Source: Pseudomonas wenzhouensis (GTDB lineage Bacteria; Pseudomonadota; Gammaproteobacteria; Pseudomonadales; Pseudomonadaceae). From it: a stretch of DNA of 64,000 bases. The notes under the pieces were generated by a model that saw only the letters and a list, made by a program, of their open reading frames with translations, had not been told where the DNA came from and did no database searches. The translations under genes and the position numbers were made by a program. The DNA is taken from contig NZ_CP072610.1 in assembly GCF_021029445.1 (NCBI RefSeq), positions 4,340,001 to 4,404,000 of the forward strand, written 5' to 3'. Positions 1 to 8,355 of the stretch are shown piece after piece. Numbering within the stretch: position 1 is the stretch's first letter; the number at the start of each line of letters is the position of its first letter.

Positions 1-122
1 TCGACCCACTTGGCGGCCATGCTCACCGGGTCGTCGGAAAATACCGTGGAGTCTTCCATGCGGCCCTGGCGTAGACGCACGCAAGCGCCGTCCTTGAGAT
101 CGATAGCGGGGATAATCAGCAT
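1..122 (-). CDS. hisA: HisA, phosphoribosylformimino-AICAR-P isomerase (N-terminus only)
   Basis: Only the first 40 codons are inside the window; the gene runs off the left edge. The start reads [20 protein letters not shown], the typical HisA opening, in which the Asp of 'IPAID' is the conserved catalytic residue of this (beta/alpha)8-barrel isomerase of histidine biosynthesis. It is the last of four genes read on the minus strand here (hisB, hisH, a DUF2164 gene, hisA), 40 bp after the DUF2164 stop, so it is almost certainly in the same transcript. Identity is secure from sequence and neighbours; nothing can be said about the C-terminus. Confidence 0.93.
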
Positions 123-162
123 CGGTTGAACCTGCTCAAGTCTTGAAAACGAAAAAGAAGGG

Positions 163-417
163 TCAGCTCTTTTCGAGCGCCCAGAGGTCGCTCTCGATGC
201 TTTCGAACCTGTCTTTCAGGTGCGCCTGCACATCGAGGATCGCCTTGTTGTAATAGTGCGGCGCCAGCTCGCGGGTGATCTGGTCGAGCACTTCCTGCAC
301 TTCGAAGGTGCCCAGTTGCAGCTCGAAACGCTCGTCGAGAAAGCGCTTCAGCATCAGCAGCGCGGCCTGCTCCTGAGCAGGCTCGAGCGCCAGGCTTGGC
401 ACCTTGGCGCGGGCCAT
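163..417 (-). CDS. DUF2164 family protein
   Basis: 84-residue cytoplasmic protein, mostly helical and acidic, with no signal peptide or membrane segment. The pattern '[19 protein letters not shown]' followed by '[12 protein letters not shown]' is what I recognise as DUF2164, a small family of unknown function that sits between hisH and hisA in many pseudomonads. Its ATG shares one base with the hisH stop (TAATG), so translation is probably coupled to hisH. The constant position inside the histidine operon suggests a link to histidine synthesis or merely a hitch-hiker; no reaction is known. The family call rests on memory of the motif, not a search. Confidence 0.8.
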
Positions 418-1055
418 TACCAGCGACCGTCCCAGGCGATGAAGTTCTGCAGCAGTTGCAGGCCGTGGGTATGGCTCTTCTCCGGGTGGAACTGCACGGC
501 AAAACGCGAGCCCTCGGCCAGCGCTGCGGCGAAGTCCTTGCCGTAGTGGCCACGACCGACCACCTGCTGCGGCTTGCCGGCCTCGATGTAGTAGCTGTGC
601 ACGAAGTAGAAGCGCGCGTGGTCAGGAATGTCGTGCCACAGCGGGTGTTTGACCGCCTGCGCCACTTCGTTCCAGCCCATATGTGGCACCTTGAGGCGCT
701 CGCCGTCTTCGTTCAGATCCTTGCCGAAGAAACGCACCTGGCCGGGGAACAGGCCGATGCAATCGACGCCGTCGTTTTCCTCGCTGCGCTCGAGCAGCGC
801 CTGCATGCCGACGCAGATACCGAGGAACGGACGATCGGCACTGACCTCACGCACCAGTTCATCGAAACCCAGACGCCTGATCTCGGCCATGCAGTCGCGG
901 ATCGCACCGACACCGGGGAACACCACACGATCCGCTTCGCGGATCACCTTGGCGTCCGAGGTTACCAGCACGCGGCCGGCACCTACATGCTCCAGCGCCT
1001 TGGCCACCGAATGCAGGTTGCCCATGCCATAGTCGATTACGGCTACCGTCTGCAT
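417..1055 (-). CDS. hisH: HisH, imidazole glycerol phosphate synthase glutaminase subunit
   Basis: 212 aa, normal length. HisH is the class I glutamine amidotransferase that hydrolyses glutamine and channels ammonia to HisF, making imidazole glycerol phosphate and AICAR. The catalytic triad is visible: Cys81 in GICVGMQ, and His190 and Glu192 in FHPEKS near the C-terminus. The N-terminal [11 protein letters not shown] and the 'FPGVGA' oxyanion-strand motif are typical. It begins directly after hisB (stop and start adjacent) and its stop overlaps the DUF2164 start. The partner hisF is not in the window; it would be expected beyond the left edge after hisA. Confidence 0.96.
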   Translation of the reverse strand: MQTVAVIDYGMGNLHSVAKALEHVGAGRVLVTSDAKVIREADRVVFPGVGAIRDCMAEIRRLGFDELVREVSADRPFLGICVGMQALLERSEENDGVDCIGLFPGQVRFFGKDLNEDGERLKVPHMGWNEVAQAVKHPLWHDIPDHARFYFVHSYYIEAGKPQQVVGRGHYGKDFAAALAEGSRFAVQFHPEKSHTHGLQLLQNFIAWDGRW

Positions 1056-1649
1056 TTACAGGCAGCCCTTAGTCGAAGGCATCTGTCCGGCCATGCGCGG
1101 GTCCAGCTCCACGGCCATGCGCAGCGCGCGGCCGAAGGCCTTGAACACGGTTTCGATCTGGTGGTGGGTGTTGTGCCCGCGCAGGTTGTCGATGTGCAGG
1201 CTGACCAGGGCGTGGTTGACGAAGCCCTGGAAGAATTCCTGGAACAGATCGACGTCGAAGTTGCCAACCACCGCGCGGGTGAACGGCACGTGCATCTGCA
1301 GGCCCGGGCGACCGGAGAAATCGATCACCACGCGCGACAGCGCTTCGTCCAGCGGCACGTAGGAATGGCCGTAACGGGTCATGCCCTTCTTGTCGCCAAT
1401 GGCCTTGGTAAAAGCCTGGCCGAGGGTAATACCGACGTCCTCGACGGTGTGGTGGTCGTCGATATGCAGATCGCCCTTGCACTCGATATCGAGGTCGATC
1501 AGACCATGACGGGCGATCTGGTCGAGCATGTGCTCGAGAAAAGGCACACCAATGTCAAACTTGGCCTTGCCGGTGCCATCCAGGTTGATCGAGACCTTGA
1601 CCTGGGTCTCCAAGGTATTGCGCTCGACGAATGCCGTACGTTCGGCCAT
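1056..1649 (-). CDS. hisB: HisB, imidazoleglycerol-phosphate dehydratase
   Basis: 197 aa, the usual length for monofunctional HisB, which dehydrates imidazole glycerol phosphate to imidazole acetol phosphate with two Mn ions. Both family signatures are present: [12 protein letters not shown] in the middle and [16 protein letters not shown] near the C-terminus, supplying the metal-binding histidines and glutamates. I chose the ATG at 1649 ([14 protein letters not shown]) because GGAG lies 8 nt upstream; an in-frame GTG four codons earlier (1661) overlaps that ribosome site and is less likely. First gene of the visible his cluster, with a TATAAT about 40 bp upstream. Confidence 0.96.
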   Translation of the reverse strand: MAERTAFVERNTLETQVKVSINLDGTGKAKFDIGVPFLEHMLDQIARHGLIDLDIECKGDLHIDDHHTVEDVGITLGQAFTKAIGDKKGMTRYGHSYVPLDEALSRVVIDFSGRPGLQMHVPFTRAVVGNFDVDLFQEFFQGFVNHALVSLHIDNLRGHNTHHQIETVFKAFGRALRMAVELDPRMAGQMPSTKGCL

Positions 1650-1686
1650 CACCAGCTCCACGAATTACTAACGGAAAAAGGCCCGC

Positions 1687-1692
1687 ATTATA
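1687..1692 (-). promoter_or_regulatory. candidate -10 box of the hisB operon
   Basis: On the minus strand this is a perfect TATAAT about 40 bp before the hisB start. No convincing -35 hexamer lies 16-18 bp upstream (the best TTGCCG is at only 12 bp), so the promoter may be activator-dependent or the box may be chance. Confidence 0.45.
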
Positions 1693-1743
1693 GGCGTGCC
1701 GGGGCGGCAACGGCTACCGGCGATGGTCGGACGGGCAGAAACG

Positions 1744-1975
1744 AAAAAGCCCGCGCAGGCGCCTAATGCTGTTCACTTAAGAAACGGTCGAGCTCGATCA
1801 GTCCCCTCGCCCCTCCGGGAAGAGGGTTAGGGAGAGGGGGAAACTGGCAGTTTTGCGGTGTTTTCTGCCCTCTCCCCCAGCCCCTCTCCCATAACATGGG
1901 AGAGGGGAGCCAAACGTGTGCAACCTTAAGTGAACAGGATTACGCGCAGGCGCCAGGCCTGAGCGGGCTTTTCCA
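1744..1975. terminator. bidirectional terminator interrupted by a MITE
   Basis: The left part (1744-1763) reads A-run, GCCCGC, then GCAGGCGCC; the right part (1943-1973) reads CGCGCAGGCGCC, AGGCCTGA, then GCGGGCTTTT. With 1764-1942 and one copy of the 12-bp duplication removed, the two halves form a classic hairpin (AAAAGCCCGC paired with GCGGGCTTTT, with CAGGC paired with GCCTG inside). It would have terminated the MFS gene and any antisense transcript. The loop is now about 190 nt longer, so efficiency is probably reduced. Confidence 0.75.
1764..1942. mobile_element. IS4-like MITE with 12-bp target-site duplication
   Basis: A 179-bp non-coding element with terminal inverted repeats: left TAATGCTGTTCACTTAAG (1764-1781) and right end, read inward, TAATCCTGTTCACTTAAG, 17 of 18 identical. 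It is flanked by a perfect 12-bp direct repeat CGCGCAGGCGCC (1752-1763 and 1943-1954). Ends beginning TAATGC...TTAAG and an 11-13 bp duplication are what I recall for the IS4 subgroup, so a trans-acting IS4-type transposase probably moved it. The interior carries a CTCTCCC/GGGAGAGGGG hairpin also found near 39.6 and 40.9 kb. No coding capacity and no full IS4 element in the window. Confidence 0.85.
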
Positions 1976-1986
1976 CAAGCACGGCG

Positions 1987-3645
1987 TTACTGGAACAGCA
2001 CGAGCGTCTTCTGCAGGGTGATCCACACACCCCAGGCCAGCGGAATACCCACCACAAGCCAGGCAACAACGGCCACCGGCTTGCTCGACGGATCAGCCGA
2101 CCACTCCAGCTCGCTCGCTGCCGGCGCCGACTTCTCGCCATGGGCGCGCTCGGCGGCCAGCTCGGCCTCGCTCATGAAGTACTTCGGCGCCACCGGACGC
2201 ACCAAGGCGTTGCAGATGAAGCCCAGCACCAGCAGGCCGGCGAGGATGTACAGGGTGATGTCGTAGGCTGCCGCCTTCTCCACACCGATGCTCAGCTGGT
2301 ACTCGCGCAGGTAGTTGACCAGCACCGGGCCGAGCACACCGGCAACCGCCCAGGCGGTCAGCAGGCGACCGTGGATCGCGCCGACCATCTGTGTGCCGAA
2401 CAGGTCGGCCAGGTAGGCCGGCACGGTGGCGAAGCCACCGCCGTACATCGACAGGATGATGCAGAACGCCAGCACGAACAGCGCCAGGCTACCCAGTTGG
2501 CCGAGCATCGGCACCGAGGCGTAGAGCGCGAAGCCCAGACCGAAGAACACGAAGTAGGTGCCCTTACGCCCGATGAAGTCCGAGCAGGAGGCCCAGAAGA
2601 AGCGGCCACCGATGTTGAACAGGCTGAGCAGACCGGTGAAGCCCGCAGCGATGGCGGCGATCTCGACCAGTTGCGCAGAGCTGAGCTCGTTGAATGCCAG
2701 GTCGACACCGATCAGCTTGCCGGCGAAGACTTCCTGCAGCAGCGGCGAAGCCATGCCGATGATGCCGATACCGGCCGACACATTCAGGCACAGCACGGCC
2801 CAGACCAGCCAGAACTGCGGGGTCTTCCACGCAGTGTTCACGTGTACGTGACCCTTGGTGATCATCGCGTTGTTGGCCTTGGCTGCCGGCGCGGTCCAGC
2901 CTGCCGGTTTCCAGCCGGTCGGCGGTACGCGGTAGGACAGTGCGCCGCCCATCATGAAGATGAAGTAGATCACCGCCATGACCACGAAACTCTGCCAGAC
3001 GCCCACGCCTTCAGCCGACGCGAAGTGATTCATCAGAATCGCCGCCAGCGGCGCACCGACCATCGCACCACCGCCGAAGCCCATGATCGCCATGCCGGTG
3101 GCCATGCCGCGCTTGTCCGGGAACCACTTGATCAGGGTCGAAACCGGCGAGATGTAACCCAGGCCGAGACCGATACCACCGATTACCCCCGAGCCCAGCC
3201 ATAGCAGCCAGATCTGGTGGCTATAGATACCCAGCGCGGAAATCAGCAGACCGCCGCACCAGCACAGCGCGGAGACCACGCCCGCCTTGCGCGGGCCGGC
3301 ATGTTCCAGCCAGCCACCCCAGATGGCAGCCGAGCAGCCGAGGAAAACGAAGAACAGGGTATAGATCCAGCCGAGCATGGAGATCTGCCAGTCGCAGTTG
3401 CTGGCGAAAATCTGCTCGAAGAAGCCCATTCCCGGGGCGCAGGCCGTGGCAGCGGTGATACCGACCGCCTTCGACAGCGGCAACCAGAATACCGAGAAGC
3501 CGTAGGCCATGCCGATACACAGGTGAATGGCGAGAGCGGCTGGCGGAACCAACCAACGGTTGAAACCGGGGCGCGCGATGATGCGCTCCTTGGACAGAAA
3601 TGCAGGCTTCGCCACATCGCCGTCCAATACAAAGGCGTCAGTCAT
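1987..3645 (-). CDS. OFA-family MFS transporter (oxalate/formate antiporter type)
   Basis: 552 aa inner-membrane protein with about 12 MFS transmembrane segments and, unusually, a further C-terminal segment after a hydrophilic stretch (residues about 475-515). 'NRWLVPPAALAIHLCIGMAYGFSVFWLPL' at the start, 'GLGLGYISPVSTLIKWFPDKRGMATG' (MFS loop 2-3-like signature) and 'GGRFFWASCSDFIGRK' (loop 8-9) are typical of the oxalate:formate antiporter family; the real substrate is unknown but likely a small carboxylate. The last 35 residues form an extra helix ending WGVWITLQKTLVLFQ. It is monocistronic, with a 377-bp divergent gap upstream and the split terminator downstream. Confidence 0.82.
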   Translation of the reverse strand: MTDAFVLDGDVAKPAFLSKERIIARPGFNRWLVPPAALAIHLCIGMAYGFSVFWLPLSKAVGITAATACAPGMGFFEQIFASNCDWQISMLGWIYTLFFVFLGCSAAIWGGWLEHAGPRKAGVVSALCWCGGLLISALGIYSHQIWLLWLGSGVIGGIGLGLGYISPVSTLIKWFPDKRGMATGMAIMGFGGGAMVGAPLAAILMNHFASAEGVGVWQSFVVMAVIYFIFMMGGALSYRVPPTGWKPAGWTAPAAKANNAMITKGHVHVNTAWKTPQFWLVWAVLCLNVSAGIGIIGMASPLLQEVFAGKLIGVDLAFNELSSAQLVEIAAIAAGFTGLLSLFNIGGRFFWASCSDFIGRKGTYFVFFGLGFALYASVPMLGQLGSLALFVLAFCIILSMYGGGFATVPAYLADLFGTQMVGAIHGRLLTAWAVAGVLGPVLVNYLREYQLSIGVEKAAAYDITLYILAGLLVLGFICNALVRPVAPKYFMSEAELAAERAHGEKSAPAASELEWSADPSSKPVAVVAWLVVGIPLAWGVWITLQKTLVLFQ

Positions 3646-4022
3646 AGAGTAGGTCTCTTCTTATGGTTACGAGCAAGCAAGGGCAATCGCATAGACTCGC
3701 CGAGGTAAAAGCTTGCGGAGAGTAGCACCGAGGCGCGACAAATCGCCGCGCAAGAAGTCAATTTTTATCAATTTATGCAGATTTTTTGCTTTTTACGCAA
3801 AAACTCAAAAGACCTCATCTATTGCGTGATAGATGGTGTCGATACAACTGCCAATCCGCGGCACGGCGCAGCTGCGGGGAACCGCTCGAACCTATTCCGA
3901 TCCAAGCTCGAGCCAATCCCTGTTCAGCGCCTCAAGCAGGCGCCTGGGCATAGCGGCATGACGCTATAATCGGCAGTCTTCTGCACACCGCCATTCCAGC
4001 TCTCGAAACCAAGGACCCGTCC
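3646..4022. promoter_or_regulatory. divergent intergenic region; asmA-like promoter -10
   Basis: 377 bp without a gene between the divergent MFS and AsmA-like genes. The left half (3751-3810) is strikingly AT-rich for this genome, with runs of T and A, and probably contains the MFS promoter. A perfect TATAAT at 3965-3970, 53 bp before the AsmA-like start, is a likely -10; no good -35 is visible. I see no small ORF with a ribosome site. Confidence 0.5.
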
Positions 4023-6248
4023 ATGAAAGCGCTAGGCAAGATTCTGGGCCTTTTCTTTCTCGGCTTGCTGCTGATCATAGTGGCGCTGCTGTTCGCCCTG
4101 ACTCATCTGTTCGATCCCAACGACTACAAGGACGAGATCCGCCAGATCGCCCGCGACAAGGCCAACCTCGAGCTGCAGCTCAGGGGCGACATCGGCTGGA
4201 GCCTGTTCCCCTGGCTGGGCCTGGAACTGACCGACGCCACCCTGGCCAGCGCCGACACACCGGACAAGCCCTTCGCCGACCTGCGCATGATTGGCCTGTC
4301 AGTGCGCGTGATGCCGCTGCTGCGCAAGGAAGTGCAGATGAGCGACATCCGCGTCGACGGCCTCAATCTCAATCTGCAGCGTGACGACAAAGGCCATGGC
4401 AACTGGGAAGGCGTTGGTCGCCCCGCTCAGGCCAGCGCGCCACAGCAAACACCCAGCGAGCCGGCGCCGAGCGAAGAAACGCCGCCGAGCCAGCAGAGTG
4501 ACAAACCGGCCGGCCAACCGCTCAAGCTGGATATCGACAGCCTGACCCTGAGCAACTCGCGCATCGACTACAGCGACGCGCAGAAAGGCCAGCAATTCAC
4601 CGTCGAGAATATCGAGCTGAAAACCGGCGCCATCCGCGAAGGCGCCAGTATCCCGGTCAAGCTCAGTGCCTTCTTCGGCACCAACCAGCCAGTGCTGCGC
4701 GCACGCAGCGAGGTTGAAGGCCAGCTGCGTTTCGACCGCGCGCTCAAACGCTACCAGTTCGAAGACCTGAAACTGGCTGGCGAAGCCTCGGGCGAGCCGC
4801 TCAAGGGCAAGACCCTGAATTTCTCCGCCCAGGGCCAACTGCTGGTCGACCTGGCCGCCAACGTCGCCGAGTGGAATGGCCTCAAGCTCTCCGCCAACCA
4901 ATTGCGCGCCCTTGGCGAGATCAAGGCGCGCGAACTGGACAAGGACGCGAAGATCTCCGGCGGGCTGTCCATCGCCTCGCTCAACCTGCGCGAGTTCCTC
5001 GACGGTATCGGCGTCGAACTGCCGGCCATGCAGGCCAGCGATAGCCTCAGCCAGTTCGAACTGGTCACCCGCCTGAACGGTTCGAGCCAGGGCATGATGT
5101 TCGAAGAGCTCAATCTCAAGCTCGACGGCAGCACCTTCACCGGCAACCTCGGCGTGAGCGACTTCGCCAAGCAGGCCCTGCGCGCCGATCTCAAGGGTGA
5201 CAAGCTCGACCTGAACCGCTACCTGCCGCCCAAAAGCCAAGACAGCGCCGCTGCAGCGCGCAAGGCCGAGGTCAAGGACAGCATCGCCGGCGCCGGCAAG
5301 GACGGCTCCACCCCACTGCCCAACAAACCAACCCAGCAGGCCTGGAGCGACGACAAAGTGCTGCCGATGGATCAGTTGCGCAAACTCGACCTGCAACTGG
5401 CGCTCAGCCTCGCCCAGCTCACCTACGACAAGCATCAGTTCAGCGACGTCAATCTCAAGGCCAATGGCCGTGGCGGCCTGATCACGGTGGAAGAGGCGCG
5501 CGGCAAACTGCAAGGCGGCAGCTTCGTCAGCAGCGGTCGCATCGATGTGCGTCAGGCCGAGCCGATGCTCAGCCTGGAACAACGCCTCAGCCGCATGCCG
5601 CTGGAACCGCTGCTGAAGAAGGATGACCAGCCCTCGCCGATCAAGGGCCAGCTCGACCTCGACGCCAAGTTCAACACCCGCGGCAACAGCCAGAAGGCCT
5701 GGATCGAAGCGCTCAATGGCAATGCCAGTTTCGTCCTCAACGACGGCGTGCTGGTCGACGCCAACCTCGAACAACAACTGTGCCGCGGCATCGCCACCCT
5801 CAACCGCAAGGCGCTGAGTAACCCGCCAACCGGCAAGGACACCCCCTTCCGCGAACTCAAGGGCAGCCTCAGCGTGCGCGACGGCGTCGCCCACAACCCC
5901 GACCTCAAGGCCCAGGTGCCGGGCCTGGCGGTCAGCGGCAACGGTGACCTCGACCTGCGCGTGCTCGGCCTCGACTACAAGGTCGGCATCACCCTGGAAG
6001 GCGACCAACGCGAAATGCCGGACCCGGCCTGCCAGGTCAACGAGCGCTACGTCGGCATCGAATGGCCGCTGCGCTGCCGCGGCCCACTGGAACTCGGCGC
6101 CAAGGCTTGCCGCCTGGATCAGGACGGCCTCGGCAAGATCGCCGCGCGCCTGGCCGGCAACAAGCTGACCGAGAAGCTGGAAGAGAAACTCGGCGACAAG
6201 GTCAGCCCGGATCTGAAGGACGCACTCAAGGGCCTGTTCAACCGATGA
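4023..6248 (+). CDS. AsmA family protein
   Basis: 741 aa envelope protein: one N-terminal membrane anchor (about residues 7-29, ILGLFFLGLLLIIVALLFAL) followed by a large periplasmic beta-rich region. 'FDPNDYKDEIRQIARDKANLELQLRGDIGWSLFPWLGLEL' is the AsmA N-terminal signature, and the C-terminal AsmA_2 region has repeating 'GNGDLDLRVLGLDYKVG' strands. A low-complexity Pro/Gln/Ser linker lies around residues 135-165. Relatives (AsmA, TamB, YhdP) are implicated in moving phospholipid to the outer membrane; that role is inferred from family. Its stop overlaps the mutY start by ATGA, an arrangement conserved in pseudomonads as far as I recall. Confidence 0.88.
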   Translation: MKALGKILGLFFLGLLLIIVALLFALTHLFDPNDYKDEIRQIARDKANLELQLRGDIGWSLFPWLGLELTDATLASADTPDKPFADLRMIGLSVRVMPLLRKEVQMSDIRVDGLNLNLQRDDKGHGNWEGVGRPAQASAPQQTPSEPAPSEETPPSQQSDKPAGQPLKLDIDSLTLSNSRIDYSDAQKGQQFTVENIELKTGAIREGASIPVKLSAFFGTNQPVLRARSEVEGQLRFDRALKRYQFEDLKLAGEASGEPLKGKTLNFSAQGQLLVDLAANVAEWNGLKLSANQLRALGEIKARELDKDAKISGGLSIASLNLREFLDGIGVELPAMQASDSLSQFELVTRLNGSSQGMMFEELNLKLDGSTFTGNLGVSDFAKQALRADLKGDKLDLNRYLPPKSQDSAAAARKAEVKDSIAGAGKDGSTPLPNKPTQQAWSDDKVLPMDQLRKLDLQLALSLAQLTYDKHQFSDVNLKANGRGGLITVEEARGKLQGGSFVSSGRIDVRQAEPMLSLEQRLSRMPLEPLLKKDDQPSPIKGQLDLDAKFNTRGNSQKAWIEALNGNASFVLNDGVLVDANLEQQLCRGIATLNRKALSNPPTGKDTPFRELKGSLSVRDGVAHNPDLKAQVPGLAVSGNGDLDLRVLGLDYKVGITLEGDQREMPDPACQVNERYVGIEWPLRCRGPLELGAKACRLDQDGLGKIAARLAGNKLTEKLEEKLGDKVSPDLKDALKGLFNR

Positions 6249-7312
6249 GCCCCGAGCAGTTCAACGGCGCCGTGCTGGCCTGGTACGACCAGCACGGGCG
6301 CAAGGATCTGCCCTGGCAGCAGAACATCACGCCGTATCGCGTCTGGGTGTCGGAAATCATGCTGCAGCAGACCCAGGTCAGCACCGTGCTCGGCTACTTC
6401 GACCGCTTCATGACCGCCCTGCCGACCGTGAAGGACCTGGCCGAAGCTCCCGAGGATGAAGTGCTGCATCTGTGGACCGGCCTGGGTTACTACACCCGCG
6501 CGCGCAACCTGCAGAAGACCGCGCAGATCGTCATGCGCGAGCATGGCGGCGAGTTCCCCCGCAGCGTCGATGCCCTTAGCGAACTGCCGGGCATCGGCCG
6601 CTCCACCGCCGGCGCCATCGCCAGCCTGAGCATGGGCGTACGCGCGCCGATCCTCGACGGCAACGTCAAGCGCGTACTGGCGCGCTACGTGGCACAGGAG
6701 GGATATCCCGGCGAGCCGAAAGTGGCCAAGCAGCTGTGGGACATCGCCGAGCGCCTCACCCCGCACGAACGGGTCGGCCACTACACCCAGGCGATGATGG
6801 ACCTCGGCGCCACCCTCTGCACCCGCAGCAAACCCACCTGCCTGCTGTGCCCGGTGCGCAGCGGCTGCCAGGCGCACCTGCTCGGCCTGGAAATTCGCTA
6901 CCCGATACCCAAGCCACGCAAGACGCTGCCGCAGAAGCGCACCCTGATGCCGCTGCTGGTCAACGCAGCCGGCGACATCCTGCTCTATCGCCGTCCCTCG
7001 ACCGGGCTGTGGGGCGGGCTGTGGAGCCTGCCGGAGCTGGACGATCTGGCACAGCTCGACGACCTCGCCGGGCAGCAACGACTAAGCCTCGGCGAGCGCC
7101 GCGAACTGGAAGGCCTGACCCACACCTTCAGCCACTTCCAACTGGCCATCGAACCCTGGCTGATCGAGGCCACCGAGCAACCCGGCCGCGTGGCCGAGGC
7201 CGACTGGCTCTGGTATAACCTCGCCACCCCGCCGCGCCTGGGGCTTGCCGCCCCGGTAAAGAAGCTTCTGAAACGCGCAGCGCAAGCCATTACCGCTGGA
7301 GAACCGACATGA
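6245..7312 (+). CDS. mutY: MutY, adenine DNA glycosylase
   Basis: 355 aa, normal length. It excises adenine mispaired with 8-oxoguanine. The catalytic Glu37 lies in EIMLQQTQ; the helix-hairpin-helix is [14 protein letters not shown]; the catalytic Asp is in [10 protein letters not shown]; and the four 4Fe-4S cysteines follow as C-x6-C-x2-C-x5-C in '[17 protein letters not shown]'. The C-terminal NUDIX-like domain for 8-oxoG recognition contains '[18 protein letters not shown]'. The start overlaps the asmA-like stop and the stop overlaps the yggX start, so the three genes form a translationally coupled operon. Confidence 0.97.
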   Translation: MSPEQFNGAVLAWYDQHGRKDLPWQQNITPYRVWVSEIMLQQTQVSTVLGYFDRFMTALPTVKDLAEAPEDEVLHLWTGLGYYTRARNLQKTAQIVMREHGGEFPRSVDALSELPGIGRSTAGAIASLSMGVRAPILDGNVKRVLARYVAQEGYPGEPKVAKQLWDIAERLTPHERVGHYTQAMMDLGATLCTRSKPTCLLCPVRSGCQAHLLGLEIRYPIPKPRKTLPQKRTLMPLLVNAAGDILLYRRPSTGLWGGLWSLPELDDLAQLDDLAGQQRLSLGERRELEGLTHTFSHFQLAIEPWLIEATEQPGRVAEADWLWYNLATPPRLGLAAPVKKLLKRAAQAITAGEPT

Positions 7313-7581
7313 CCCGCACCGTACAGTGCCGCAAATACAAACAGGAACTGCCCGGCCTGGATCGCGCACCCTACCCCGGCCCCAAGGGTGAAGACATCTT
7401 CGCCAACGTCTCCAAGCAGGCCTGGGACGAGTGGCAGAAGCACCAGACCATGCTGATCAACGAGCGTCGCCTGAACATGATGAACGCCGAGGATCGCAAG
7501 TTTCTGCAGACCGAGATGGACAAGTTCCTCTCCGGCGAGGAATACGCCCAAGCCGAAGGCTACGTGCCGCCAAGCGAGTGA
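7309..7581 (+). CDS. yggX: YggX, Fe(II)-trafficking / oxidative-damage protection protein
   Basis: 90 aa, full length for this family of small cytoplasmic proteins that protect Fe-S enzymes from superoxide and handle labile iron. [24 protein letters not shown], with the conserved Cys7, and '[21 protein letters not shown]' are diagnostic. The ATG overlaps the mutY stop (ATGA). Pairing with mutY, itself an Fe-S enzyme dealing with oxidative DNA damage, is also seen in enterobacteria. Confidence 0.97.
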   Translation: MTRTVQCRKYKQELPGLDRAPYPGPKGEDIFANVSKQAWDEWQKHQTMLINERRLNMMNAEDRKFLQTEMDKFLSGEEYAQAEGYVPPSE

Positions 7582-7714
7582 CGACACCCGTGGGAAGGGC
7601 TTCAGCCGCGACAACCGCCGCACATCCATGCGCGCAGACCCGGCTCGCCCTCCCCGTTTTCCGCGCTCACGAACCTAAGCGCCCGAAATAATTAAATATT
7701 TTTCAAACCTGCGC

Positions 7715-7743
7715 TTGACACTGACCCTTCAAATCCGTCTAAT
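7715..7743 (+). promoter_or_regulatory. sigma-70 promoter of tRNA-Phe
   Basis: Consensus -35 TTGACA (7715-7720) and -10 TCTAAT (7738-7743) with an ideal 17-bp spacer. The -10 ends 12 bp before the tRNA, as expected for a stable-RNA promoter, and is preceded by an AT-rich UP-like stretch at 7688-7702. Confidence 0.85.
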
Positions 7744-7755
7744 AGCGCCCCGTTG

Positions 7756-7831
7756 GCCCAGGTAGCTCAGTCGGTAGAGCAGGGGATTGAAAATCCCCGT
7801 GTCGGCGGTTCGATTCCGTCCCTGGGCACCA
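7756..7831 (+). tRNA. tRNA-Phe (GAA)
   Basis: 76 nt including an encoded CCA end. The acceptor GCCCAGG pairs with CCTGGGC; the D arm is GCTCAGTCGGTAGAGC; the anticodon stem GGGGA/TCCCC encloses TTGAAAA with anticodon GAA; the T arm is GGCGGTTCGATTCCGTC. The 3' half is a common integration site for tyrosine-recombinase islands, and an integrase stump lies 175 bp downstream. Confidence 0.98.
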
Positions 7832-7873
7832 TCTTTAGTTTTCAGGCAATGCCTAAATCGCCTGAAAGCCCCG

Positions 7874-7900
7874 AAAAACCGGCCTCTGAGCCGGTTTTTT
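7874..7900 (+). terminator. terminator after tRNA-Phe
   Basis: Hairpin AACCGGC-CTCTGA-GCCGGTTTTTT with a T6 tract, 43 bp after the tRNA. An A-run on the left makes it potentially bidirectional. Confidence 0.85.
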
Positions 7901-8006
7901 ATTGCCTGCAATTCCCTACCCCACCCTTGTAAGCCCAAAGTTTTGGGGGCATTGTTGGGGGCATCGCCGGTTCGGTCATGAATCATGCCCCTACGAAGGT
8001 GCCCCA

Positions 8007-8114
8007 ATGCCCCGCAAAGTCACGCCATTGACCGATTCGGCCATCAAGGCCGCCAAAGCGCAGGACAAGCCCTATAAGCTCACCGATGGCCAGGGGCTGT
8101 ACCTGCACCACTGA
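8007..8114 (+). pseudogene. truncated tyrosine-recombinase integrase (N-terminal stump)
   Basis: 35 codons reading MPRKVTPLTDSAIKAAKAQD, then KPYKLTDGQGLYLHH and a stop. This is the start of the arm-binding DUF4102 domain of P4-type integrases, where 'KLTDGQGLYL' normally continues into 'V.P.GGK.W'. Everything after residue ~33 (about 370 aa, including the catalytic R-H-R-Y residues) is gone, and the reading continues into a terminator. Its orientation and position just downstream of tRNA-Phe are as in intact integrated islands, so this is probably the remnant of a lost element. Confidence 0.85.
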
Positions 8115-8126
8115 TATACGACAAAG

Positions 8127-8153
8127 AGCCTCAGCCATGTGCTGGGGCTTTTT
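8127..8153 (+). terminator. terminator at the end of the integrase stump
   Basis: Hairpin AGCCTCAGC-CATGT-GCTGGGGCT (one T-G pair) followed by T5. It isolates the ABC operon from upstream read-through. Confidence 0.75.
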
Positions 8154-8355
8154 GCTTTCTGCATCCGGCACTTTCTCCGTGCCATTGTTTCGCCTGCGCG
8201 ACAACCATCTGCAGCCAGGCGACACCCTGACCATAGAGCAAGCCACAGCCCAGCAAACGGCTTGGCGGTCACGGCAACGCATGCTAGCTTGGCCGCCAGC
8301 CAGGACGGCCCGCCGTACGCCGGAGTGCATTCGTAGAAGAAGAGGACCCCACCCC

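Larger units (their letters stand above)
7901..8355. other. genomic-island scar between tRNA-Phe and the ABC transporter
   Basis: About 450 bp with no complete gene. In order it holds a tandem direct repeat of TTGGGGGCAT units (about 7941-7963), of the type often found upstream of tRNA-site integrases; an integrase stump (8007-8114); a terminator (8127-8153); and ordinary upstream sequence of the ABC operon. I see no second copy of the tRNA 3' end, so no att repeat can be defined. Confidence 0.6.

Noticed and set aside
396..1766. Long plus-strand open frame (456 codons) opposite hisH and hisB
   Set aside because: It is the antisense shadow of two certain genes; the composition (rich in His, Ala, Val) is typical of reverse-strand frames in high-GC DNA and it resembles no family.
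4299..6008. 569-codon minus-strand frame opposite the AsmA-like gene
   Set aside because: Antisense to a clear AsmA family protein; repetitive Ala/Val/Glu composition without motifs.
7901..8355. att direct repeat of the tRNA-Phe 3' end
   Set aside because: I looked for a second copy of the T-arm/acceptor sequence downstream and found none, so only the integrase stump is claimed.
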